Source of the DNA: Puccinellia tenuiflora
Taxonomy: Eukaryota > Streptophyta > Magnoliopsida > Poales > Poaceae
Length of the DNA stretch: 64,000 bases
Assembly: GCA_012064385.1 (NCBI GenBank)
Contig: QRDG01000351.1
Span: 688,928-752,927, forward strand
Direction: 5' to 3'
Each line of letters starts with the position of its first letter. The first letter of the stretch is position 1. The translations under genes were made by a program, and so were the position numbers. Below, piece after piece: positions 33,854 to 42,807 of this stretch. The notes beneath the pieces were generated by a model. The model did not search any database, was not told the origin of the DNA, and saw only the letters and a list, made by a program, of their open reading frames with translations.

Positions 33854-34827
33854 GTAGCCCCCGAGTGCTTAGTCGAATCGCAGAGTCGAGTAAAGGACTC
33901 CTTCCTCCGGGCACGCCACCTGACTTCTTCGCGAGCCAATCTTCGGCTGCTACTGTCTTGAATAATCGAGTGCGCTTCATGATTTTCTTGACCCGCCAGC
34001 TTTCGACTGTCGTTGTCCTTAGTCATCGGGTGCGCGAACAGCGCTCCCGATGGGAGTAGCCCCCGAGATTAAGCTGAATTGCTTGCAATTGAGGTTAAAC
34101 TCAATTTTTCTTCAGTCGAAAATCCCGCTCCCGATGGGAGTAAAAGATGACTCGAAATGCCCAAGTCAAAACTGGCCTTGTTCGACTTACTTTGTACTCA
34201 GCCTTAATGGCCTACGGAATCGACTTAAACTCAGCTATGAAAGCTTACTGGTTGGAGTCCACTCGAATGATGAATTCGGGTGTCATCAGCTTTGTAAAGC
34301 TTACTATGTATTTGTCTCACTCGAATGATGAATTCGAGTCGACTCAGCTCTCAGAGCTTACTGTTCCTTGTTGCGTTCGAAGAACTGTCCGAGTGCTCCA
34401 TCAGCCCGTTGGCTTACTTGACACGCCTCCGCTGATGACGTCAGGGCTGACGTTTTCGGCGTGCTCTGCGTCCGATGGGACGTAACAGAGTGGTCCCGGT
34501 GTCAGTGTTGACTGTTCTGACCGTTGGGCGCGAAATTTTCGTGGCATGATGATGGCGCCTCGATTCCCGCGCGTAGTGGGCGGCGTGGCCGGCGACGGTT
34601 GCTATCTCCGCGCGACACGTGGACGGCCAGATGTTGCCTCGAGTTGCGGCTTCGTGGAGGACGGCCAGGATGAACTGACCCCGCGGTACATAATCTCCAC
34701 CGCGGTGGGGAACAGCTCACGCCTTCCTCATTTCGCCGCCATCTCATCTGCTTTCTCCTCCAGTGCTGTTCCTCCATTGCTGCCTTGCGCCCAGTTCACC
34801 AGAGACTCTCTCCTCCCCGCTAGCACC

Positions 34828-37490
34828 ATGGGCCAGAAGAGGGTGAAGGGAGCGGAAGGCTCCGCCGCCGGCGACGACGCCGGGATGAAGAAGCTGGAGG
34901 GCGACTGGGAAGTCGTCCGTGAAGGCGGCGGAGTTGGACGCCCTCCGCGAACAAGGGTTGCTGCCGCCGACGAGCACGGCGACGACGCGCGCCCCCGGTA
35001 AGGATGTGATCCCCTCTCCTCGTGATGGGGAGCGCGTGTGCTTCGTGGAGTTCCTTCCGCGAGGCTTCGGGTTCCCCATCCACGATTTTGTTCGTGGTCT
35101 TCTCTACGCCTATGGGATTCAGATGCATGATCTGAATCCCAACAGCGTATTGAACATTGCGAGCTTCATTGTGTTATGCGAGTGCTTTTTGGGGATCGCA
35201 CCCAACTGGAACTTGTGGAAGTCGCTCTTCATGGTGCGACGGATGGTGGGGCGGTCGAAGCAGACGTTCCCCGTGGGCGGCTTCGGAATCCAGCTGCGCG
35301 GCGACACAAGCTTCTTCCAGCTGAAGAAATCCGACTCCGTCCAGAACTGGCGGAAGAAATGGTTCTACATCAAGTGGGACCAAGAAGGCCTTCCCGAGTT
35401 CGCCGCTGATCGAGCTCTGCGGAGGACCAAGGCCTGGTCGCACCCTCTGTCAAAGGAGGACAAGGAGTCGACCAAGCCACTGCTGGCGCTGCTCCGCGGG
35501 TTGCTGACGACGCTCGGACGCGAGACAGGTGGCATTCACCTTATCGCAACTTTCCACAAGCTGAAGGTGCAGCCGCTGAGTCGACGCCAGCCAATGTGGG
35601 AGCTTGCAGTCGACACCGCGCTTGATGACGCGCAGATCGCGACTAAGGTGAAGAACATCACCAGCCTTCGGGCCGCCGATCCGTGCAACGTTAGCTGCCC
35701 AGTCGAACCATATGGGCCAAACAATCCCGTGCCTGAGGTAAGCACCTTGAATTCTCTTTGCCTTGCTTTAGTCGAATGTTTTTCTTGACTCACTTTTCTG
35801 CTCGCTACTCGTCAGGATCGAAGGGCTTATGTGAGCCTTCCTCCGCTGATGGAGAATGGACCTCACGACGAGGCCACAGTCGTCGAGCAAGACGACGATG
35901 AAGATGAACTCCCTTCTGCTCACTCGCCGAATGAGGAAGCAGAAGAGGATGACGAAGATGAAGAGCCGCTGCGGAAGCGGCTAAGACGAAGGAATGTCGA
36001 CTCCACCTCGGGGTCGTCTCCGTTGAAGGAGGTGGTTGCAGAGGACAAGGAAGCCCGCGACTCATCCTCCGATGCGAGTGAGCCGGTTGATCCGCTGTTC
36101 GTGTCTCCACTGAATTCGGCGCCGCCCGTTGGGTTTGGGGGGATGGCATCTCCTCCCATGAGCAGCGAGGATGAAGATGTCACCAGGTAAGCCTCTGCAA
36201 GTACGCCTTTTTGTCGTTGTTCTTCTTTCGACTCCTCGGACGCTTTTCTGAAGTTTTGCTTCTTTACACAGCCATCACACTCGTGGAGATGGCTCTTCGC
36301 CTCGAGAAGAGGAGCACCAATCCGCGGCTGCCCCGGAGCGAACCACCGGGGCACCCGAAGAGGCGCCTGAGGCCAATAATCCTTTGACGTTGAAGACGTC
36401 GACCTCCAAGGTGCCAGAAAAAGCTGCTGATGCGACTGCAGTGGATGCTGAGCTACTGGAGCATGTAAGTATATTCTGTCTTAGCCTTGCAATTTCTTGT
36501 GTCGGGTGCGCGAACAGCGCTCCCGATGGGAGTAGCCCCCGAAGATGTGCGTGACTAGGATAGTCGGGCACAGATTGACACGTTTGCTTCTTTGCACAGC
36601 CGTTTTGTCGCCAGCTGCTTGAGGGAGCCAAATCCTTCATGCGCATGGAGAAAGAGGACGGTCGACTCCGCATTGCTCTGGAGCGGGCCAACGGTAAGTA
36701 CCAACCCGTGCATTCAGGAGGTGTGTCGACTATCTTTGTTTTTGACTTTGATCCGGTGATTCATAGGCGAAAAGGAGAGTCTGGCGAGGCGGGTCGCCGA
36801 GCTGGAGAAGTCCCTGGGTGCAGCTCAAGAGCGTGAGCAAACCCGGGGTGAACTAGAGAAAACCCAGGTTGAACGGTTGCTCGGACTCGCCCATGCAATC
36901 GGAGGTAAGTATCTCGGCTAGTTGCCTACTTTCTCTTGTGTCGACTCCTGATGTGTCATAAATGCGGTCATCCACGTTGTTCAGGGCCGTGCGGAGGCGC
37001 TCCTCCAGAAGAGTCTTCCAGCGAGAATGTCGACCTGGAGACGGCTGTTGGCTTCGTTGACCGCGCTCATGCGTATGCTTCGACTGCACTGCAGCAATCT
37101 TCAGCGGCGCTGCAGAAGTCGAAGAATGCCCTGGCGAGTGTGCACCAGGGCATCTTCCCCAACCAGCCGTTGCCTGCCGATGTTGATGGACTTGCGGCCC
37201 CTTTTGAAGGCGAGGCGACCACCTTAGCGGACTACACGCGTGCTCAGACGGTACGCGGCTCAGAGTTCACTTTCCGGCTTTTGCTTGGTCATGAGGTTGC
37301 AGGCGACTTCGAGGCAGTTGTCAGCGACTTCCCTCGAAAGCCCGATGGCAAGACCAAGTCGCTAAACAGCGTCAAGGCGAAAGCGAGTCAGTTAGCTGTT
37401 AAGCTAATTGATACCTTTGAGAAGAAGCTTGCCAGGGCTGCAGAGTTAGCCTCCAAGAAGAGTCGCTCGCAGTCGGAGTCTGCAGTGTAG
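34828..37490 (+). CDS. Antisense gene 1 of element N: 'putative gypsy type transposon'-like protein, six exons, frameshift in exon 1
   Basis: The gene runs opposite to gag. ATG 34828 opens MGQKRVKGAEG; near 34910 a one-base shift is needed to reach VKAAELDALREQGLLP. Exon 1 ends PVPE at 35737. Then come exons 35816-36186, 36272-36464, 36600-36693, 36767-36904 and 36985-37490 (stop). Every junction is GT-AG and phases match throughout (0, 2, 0, 1, 1). Exon 1 holds FLPRGFGFPIHDFVRGLLYA and IASFIVLCECFLGI, resembling the grass family annotated as putative gypsy-type transposon (Pfam Transposase_28). Exon 2 is acidic with a basic RKRLRRR patch. Exons 4-5 form a coiled coil (VAELEKSLGAAQEREQTRGE). 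Exon 6 has a C-terminal helical region. Function is unknown. The preserved splice phases suggest the gene was under selection until recently. Confidence 0.75.
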
Positions 37491-37688
37491 TCTGTGTAGT
37501 AGGGTTCCCTTTTGCCTTAAGCTTCTTCTTTTGGTTATAGACTGTAATGAACCATACAGTTTGCGGGTCTTCTGGCCGCGGACAAACTGATTCTGAAATG
37601 TGAATATGTGTCTTCGAGTCTTTTGTCATACTTTCTTCTAGGATGTGATCTTTTCCTTGCTTGACACTGTCGAACTTGGCAGCCTGAG

Positions 37689-38556
37689 ATGGGTGAGACT
37701 CCCGAGGTTGTTGTGGCCGCTGGTGTGGGTGAAGACGAGGATACTTCTTCGGCTGCACCCACTCGCCCTCGTCGTCGAGCGCGTCCAGCCCACACGCGGA
37801 GCGCCAATGACCAACGAGTGTTCACCTATATGAGGAACAAGATTGTTGAACTTGAGTCGAAGGTGAGGACCGCCAAGTTGGAGTTGGAGCGCTGGAAGTC
37901 ACGGCCTGCTGCGCCGTTCTCACAGCGTGAGGAATTCCTTCTTGGCCAGATGGACCTGATCAGTCGACAACTGCAAGGTTGGTCTTCTGACGCTTTGCTC
38001 TTGTTTCTTTATGCTTGCACTGTTCTAAGTGCTGGGTCTTCGTGCAGATGTGAATGCTGACCAGACGGCCGAACAGGGTCGAGTGGACGAGCGAGTGGGT
38101 AGAGAAGCCGCCGGTGACTCACTCGAAGCCCGTCAATTTTGGTCGGACAGGTCCAAGGGCAGTATACTTGCAAGAATGCTGGATCGCACCTGGCGGGCTG
38201 CTTTGCTCTTGGAAGGTTGCAGAAACACTCTATTGCAGGTCAACAAGGTGTTCTTTCTGCACAACGAGCAACCTAGCGGACTGGCTGCGCTGCTGGAGAG
38301 GTACCGTGAGGGTAAAGTCAAGGCGTTGAAGGAAGTCGTGCACACCCAGCTTGTTGCCGGGGCGAACGTGGCGCTGGCGTACGTTCGAATGCATCGGCCC
38401 CATCTTCCCTTGGACAAGGTGCTTGACGGCTTGCCTGGAGCGGGTGACTATGCCGATACTCTTGCGGCTGCCCGTCAGATGATTCAGCAAGTCCAGGCCT
38501 TCAGCGAGCAGCTTGTGGGGCCGCTTGATGCGCCAAAGGAGGAACCTGGAGAGTAA
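37689..38556 (+). CDS. Antisense gene 2 of element N: two-exon coiled-coil protein
   Basis: Exon 1 (37689-37977) starts MGETPEVVVAAGVGEDEDTS, has a basic PRRRARPAHTRS patch and a helical segment (MRNKIVELESKVRTAKLELE), and ends at CAAG|GTTGGT. Exon 2 (38048-38556) follows TCGTGCAG in phase 1 and gives ARMLDRTWRAALLLEGCRNT, LLERYREGKVKALKEVVHTQ and a glutamate-rich end, with TAA at 38554. The product is 265 residues with no internal stop. It lies 200 bp after the stop of antisense gene 1. An acceptor-like CTTGGCAG just before the ATG leaves open that both belong to one longer transcript. Not recognised beyond its association with this element. Confidence 0.65.
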
Positions 38557-38664
38557 AAATAGCAGTCTGTTGTTGTATGATGTTAGCTTGTAACATAAAT
38601 ATGCATGTATGTATGCCCCTATGATGTTGTTCACTGAATGTATAATGTGTGATTTTGCACTCGT

Positions 38665-39155
38665 AGACCTGTATGGCGCGAGCCCCCGAGTGAATCGAGT
38701 GGCGGCCTAGGGTTTCTGAGTTTATGCCTGTGCGGCGCAGAACCCGAGTGATTCGAGTGGCGGCCTAGGCTGGACTTAGACCTGTATGGCGCGAGCCCCC
38801 GAGTGGTTCGAGTGGCGGCCTAGGATTTTCGAGTTATGCCTGTGTGGCGCAGCCCCCGGGTGTTTCGAGTGGCGGCCTAGGCTAGACTTGGACCTGTCTG
38901 GCGCGAGCCCCCGAGTGGTTCGAGTGGCGGCCTAGGATTTTCGAGTTATGCCTGTGTGGCGCAGCCCCCGAGTGTTTCGAGTGGCGGCCTAGGCTAGACT
39001 TAGACCTGTATGGCGCGAGCCCCCGAGTGGTTCGAGTGGCGGCCTAGGATTTTCGAGTTATGCCTGTGTGGCGCAGCCCCCGAGTGTTTCGAGTGGCGGC
39101 CTAGGATTTTCGAGTTATGCCTGTGTGGCGCAGCCCCCGAGTGTTTCGAATGTCG
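38665..39155. repeat. 112-bp tandem array inside element N
   Basis: Units starting AGACCTGTATGGCGCGAGCC lie at 38665, 38778, 38890 and 39002 (spacings 113, 112, 112). Each unit is itself two diverged ~56-bp halves sharing GCCCCCGAGTG.TTCGAGTGG and CGGCCTAGG. The array forms the boundary between the plus-strand genes and the end of the minus-strand gag-protease frame, whose last codons run into it. The core GCCCCCGAG also occurs scattered in 33854-36545 (for example in gatgggagtagcccccgag). Confidence 0.9.
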
Positions 39156-42100
39156 ACTCCTTGGATGGTTTCTTCCGTGGCGGGAACAGAGTCCTGTCGT
39201 TGTCGACTGCCATCATCTCCAGCTGCTCGTCCATCCCAAAGAACTCAGAAATCCTGCTGAACTCGCGGTCGCAGCTGTCGGACCGGTCGAAGTCGCCTTT
39301 CACCGTGATGACACCCTTTGGTCCCGGCATCTTGAGCAGGAGGTAGGCGTAATGTGGCACTGCCATGAACCTGGCGAAGGCCGGACGACCCAGTATGGCA
39401 TGATATTGCGACTTCCAGTCGACTACCTCAAAGTCGATCGCCTCTCGCTGGAAGTTTTCGGGTGTGCCGAATATGACATCGAGTGTAATGGTTCCCATGG
39501 GCGTGACTGCTTGCCCTGGTACTATACCGTGGAAGGTATTTGCTGATGGCGTTAGGTTGGATGTTGACCTGTTCATCCTTCTCAGGGTGTCGGCGAAGAT
39601 GATGTTTATACCGCTGCCTCCATCCATGAACACCTTTTTCAAGGTGTACTCCCCGATCTGAGCTTCGACTACCAGGGCAGCGTGCCCGGGTCGTGGTATC
39701 GCCGGCGGGTGGTCCACTCTGGAGAAAGTGATCGTTGTTTCTGATCCTCTCAGGTAATCGGGTACTGCAGGTGGATTGGCGAGTGCTTGGTAGACCTGGC
39801 GGGTGATGATTTTCTGGGTCCTGTTGGAAGGACGTCCCTTCTGTATCATGTTGATCTGCCCACACGCTGCCGGGAACGCGTTAGCAGGATCCTGCGGCTG
39901 TGGTTGTTGTTGCTGTTGCGGGTAGAAGGCCAGCGCTGCTTGCGCTGGGTTGGCGACTGGAGGAGGAGGTGGCGCCTGGAGGGCCAGCTGTGCGGCTGGC
40001 TGTGCCACGGGTGCTGCTTGAGTATCGCGCTGTCCGTTCTGGGGGACTATTCGCGCAAACGCCCTGTATATCTTTTGCGCCTTTCTGCAATCCTTCAACA
40101 GGTGGCGGGATCCCCACTTGCCTGTTTCTGGGTTCCTGAACATGTGATGCTTGCAAGGTTGCTCTAACTCTTCTTCCTCGGTCAGTGGGCGTCTCCGCCA
40201 CTCGCGCTTGCGACTTCCGTCTCTATGGTAGCTGCTGCCACCGTCCTGATTGTATTGCCTTTCATTCTCACGGGGGGTTTCGAATCCCGCCGCTACTAAC
40301 TCGATCGAGTCGTTGCCGACATAACGCGGCTTCTTCTTCAGGCGCCCTTCCCGCCAGTTGCTAGGTCCTGCTTCTTGCCTCGGGGATCGTGGTGCATCAC
40401 GAACAGAGTCTTCTCCATCTGCCCACTGGTTGGCTATCTGCATGAGCTCGATCATGTTCCTCGGCCTAAGCCTACCAAATTCTTCGCGGAGGTCGCGGCG
40501 GTAAACGCCGTGCATGAATGCATCCATCACCCTGTCCTCTGAGGTGGCTCCATCCATGGTGTTGCGAAGTAAGGTCCACCGCTGGATGTACGAACGGAGT
40601 GGCTCATCTCGACCTTGCTTGCACGCCTGGAGCTCAATGAGGGTTGTTGGCCTTGCGTATGTCCCCAGAAAACTCTTCACGAAGGCGTTCCTGAACTCTT
40701 CCCAGGTGCTGAAAGCGTCCCTGGGCTGAGTATTGAGCCACCCGCGAGCAGATCCCGTGAGCATCAACTGGATGTACTGCATGGCAGTAGTCGAAGTACC
40801 ACCTTGACAGCTGCACGCGATGAGGTAGTCTTCCAGCCAGTCCCTTGGGTCTTGCTTCCCGTCATACTTGGGTGTCTCCGCTGTTAGCTTGAAGCCTTTG
40901 GGCATCTTCGTGTCGCGGATGTTGAAGCTGAAACATGCGGCTCCGCGTGGCTCGAAGTCGTCGTCGTCGTAGTCGTTGGCTTGTGCACTCGCCGCTCGCA
41001 GCCGTCGACTGCGGTCCACCCTTCTCTGTGCGACGACGTTACGGACATCTTCGCCTGGCTGCGGCTGTCGCAGTCGAATTGGGGCTGGGTCTGCAAGTGG
41101 TGCGGGTTCGCGATCGTGGCGGTCTCGATTCTCGTGCACCCTTCCTGTTGGTGCTGACTTTGCCAAGACTTCCTCGACTTCCCTGAGGGATTGGATTTGT
41201 CGCCTGTGAAGGCGGGCGTGGGCGTCACCCTCCGGCGGCTGTGTTAGTCGCAGGTAGGTTTCGACCGCCATGAGTGCCGAAGCGGGTGTCTTGGGGACAG
41301 GGATTCCATCCGCGTCTTCCGTCATGAATGACGACTCCAGATTGCGAGTGAGGTGGACGCGATCAGCTTCTGGCACCCGTGGCATGCGAGCCCTGTGACG
41401 TCCTCCTTGCGAGACTTCCTCCGATCCGGCCAAGAACGAGTGTGCTGCCCTCCTGGCACTCGACGCGTCGGCTAGTTCTTTGCGCCGAATCAGATCGGCC
41501 TTCTCTTGGCGAACTCGCTCGGACTCCTTCCAAAGCAAGTATTGGACCGCCAGTTGGTCTTCTCGGGGTTCATCTGGTGAAGGGAACGTGCCCTCGTCCA
41601 CGTGCTTCATGGCCTGGATCGCCATCTCCCGAGTGATGGTGAGTCTTGTCACCCTGTCCGGCATGGTCACCTCCAGCGGATATACGTGTTCCCCGCCGTT
41701 GGATCGTGCTGGGCTGGCCATATAGACTTGCGCGGGGTACACCCGTCGAGTGGGGCTGATGCTCCCAGTCCTGCTTCCTTCGTCCGAGCTATGCTCAGAG
41801 TCGAAAATCACAGCAACGTGGCGGGTGCCACGGTCACTGCTACTGACGATTCCGCGACGCAGAGACGCGGTTGGCGTAGGCGAAATTGGCGTAAATTTTG
41901 GCTTCGTCCGAGGCGCGGACAAGAAGGTCGGAGTAGACTTGTTCCGCGCCAAGGTTGCAGTAGATGCGATTTTTCTGGTAACCGCGGGTGTGGTCACCGC
42001 AGTCGCCTTTGACGCGGTCGTAGATGGTGCTGACGCAGTCGAAGTAGATGCGATCTTCACGGCAGTCGATGGCACGATCGCCGTGGCGGGTGAAGCCGCG

Positions 42101-42345
42101 GTCGGCGCAGTCGGTGTAGATGCTGGCGCGTCCGTCGCGCGCAACGTGGCCAGCGTGGGCCGGAGCGTTCCGCGACTGTCCACGAGATAGCGCAGACTAC
42201 CGAAGGTAATCCACGTGCTCTGCTGCACCTCAGCGTACGCCGGGAGATCCGCCGGCGAGTGGTGGACGAACTCGAGGAAGCCGGTGTAGATCGACTCCCT
42301 GGCGCTGATGCCGTTCTTCATTGTTGATGAGGCCGGCGCAACCAT
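39115..42345 (-). CDS. Gag-protease polyprotein of element N
   Basis: An uninterrupted 1,076-residue frame from ATG 42345 (MVAPASSTMKNGISARES); the frame is open further upstream into the LTR but without an ATG. The N-terminal third is Ala/Thr/Ser/Pro-rich. A retrotransposon gag core follows around residues 540-680 (PRDWLEDYLIACSCQGGTST, SARGWLN, FRNAFVKSFLGTYARP). Then come a cysteine/histidine region (CKHHMFRNPE...HLLKDCRK), a Gln/Pro-rich linker, and an aspartic protease with VFMDGGSGINII and HAILGRPAFARFMAVP. The frame ends in the tandem array with no reverse transcriptase. The product would build a particle and cleave itself. It is fully open, unlike gag-pol of neighbouring copies A and B. 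Confidence 0.92.
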   Translation of the reverse strand: MVAPASSTMKNGISARESIYTGFLEFVHHSPADLPAYAEVQQSTWITFGSLRYLVDSRGTLRPTLATLRATDAPASTPTAPTAASPATAIVPSTAVKIASTSTASAPSTTASKATAVTTPAVTRKIASTATLARNKSTPTFLSAPRTKPKFTPISPTPTASLRRGIVSSSDRGTRHVAVIFDSEHSSDEGSRTGSISPTRRVYPAQVYMASPARSNGGEHVYPLEVTMPDRVTRLTITREMAIQAMKHVDEGTFPSPDEPREDQLAVQYLLWKESERVRQEKADLIRRKELADASSARRAAHSFLAGSEEVSQGGRHRARMPRVPEADRVHLTRNLESSFMTEDADGIPVPKTPASALMAVETYLRLTQPPEGDAHARLHRRQIQSLREVEEVLAKSAPTGRVHENRDRHDREPAPLADPAPIRLRQPQPGEDVRNVVAQRRVDRSRRLRAASAQANDYDDDDFEPRGAACFSFNIRDTKMPKGFKLTAETPKYDGKQDPRDWLEDYLIACSCQGGTSTTAMQYIQLMLTGSARGWLNTQPRDAFSTWEEFRNAFVKSFLGTYARPTTLIELQACKQGRDEPLRSYIQRWTLLRNTMDGATSEDRVMDAFMHGVYRRDLREEFGRLRPRNMIELMQIANQWADGEDSVRDAPRSPRQEAGPSNWREGRLKKKPRYVGNDSIELVAAGFETPRENERQYNQDGGSSYHRDGSRKREWRRRPLTEEEELEQPCKHHMFRNPETGKWGSRHLLKDCRKAQKIYRAFARIVPQNGQRDTQAAPVAQPAAQLALQAPPPPPVANPAQAALAFYPQQQQQPQPQDPANAFPAACGQINMIQKGRPSNRTQKIITRQVYQALANPPAVPDYLRGSETTITFSRVDHPPAIPRPGHAALVVEAQIGEYTLKKVFMDGGSGINIIFADTLRRMNRSTSNLTPSANTFHGIVPGQAVTPMGTITLDVIFGTPENFQREAIDFEVVDWKSQYHAILGRPAFARFMAVPHYAYLLLKMPGPKGVITVKGDFDRSDSCDREFSRISEFFGMDEQLEMMAVDNDRTLFPPRKKPSKESTFETLGGCATQA

Positions 42346-42384
42346 GACTCCAACGATCTGTTCTTTCCCACAGACGGCGCCAAT

Positions 42385-42802
42385 TGTCGAGGTTAGGGCT
42401 CGGCAAATCCCAAGGTTGTACACCCCGGGTTGATTGAGGGGGAGAGAGAGAGAGCGTTGGTGGCTGTGACGGCTAACAGGGGGCGAGTTTTACCCAGGTT
42501 CGGCCCCTCGAGGTGAGGTAAAGACCTACTCCTGCTTGTCTGGAATTATTGAGGTGGCTACAATGGCGAGATGCAATCTCGCTAGGGTTTTCCTCTCCTA
42601 GACGACGCACCCTCCTGGCCTTTATATCACAGGCCAGGTCTCGGGTGGACGGTGCAGATCGCACGTTACAAGATAAGGAGAACTCTCATCGGCCTAACCG
42701 ACTACTTGGGCCACCCGGTATACTTCATGGGCTTCAATGGGCTTTACTTGGCGTGACCCAGGTATCACCACCGTGGGGCACCTGAAAGGTAGCCCCACGA
42801 CA
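42385..42802 (-). repeat. 5' LTR of element N
   Basis: 418 bp, bounded TGTCGAGG...CCACGACA on the plus strand and followed by the target duplication AATTG at 42803. On the minus strand it carries GATATAAAGGCC, a likely TATA box for the element's transcript (about 42620-42631). Confidence 0.93.
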
Positions 42803-42807
42803 AATTG

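Larger units (their letters stand above)
33427..42802 (-). mobile_element. Element N: gag-protease-only Gypsy-like LTR element carrying antisense genes
   Basis: A complete 9,376-bp insertion with perfect 5-bp target duplication AATTG (33422-33426 and 42803-42807). It has two similar LTRs (33427-33853 and 42385-42802) bounded by TG...CA. By strand of gag, the right LTR is the 5' LTR; inside it, the minus strand continues ATTGGCGCCGTCTGTGGG, a primer-binding-site candidate. A purine-rich CTCGGGGGCTAC tract abuts the 3' LTR. Gag-protease occupies 42345-39115. No RT, RNase H or integrase motif was found anywhere inside. The remaining 5 kb holds two plus-strand spliced genes and a 112-bp tandem array. 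It would have depended on a partner element for reverse transcription and integration. The LTRs differ by a few substitutions and two small length changes, so the insertion is relatively recent. Confidence 0.93.

Noticed and set aside
38665..39155. CRISPR-like array
   Set aside because: Units are contiguous tandem repeats with no unique spacers, inside a plant retroelement.
39010..39546. Plus-strand open frame across the tandem array and protease
   Set aside because: Repetition of the array keeps the frame open; the right half is antisense to the protease.
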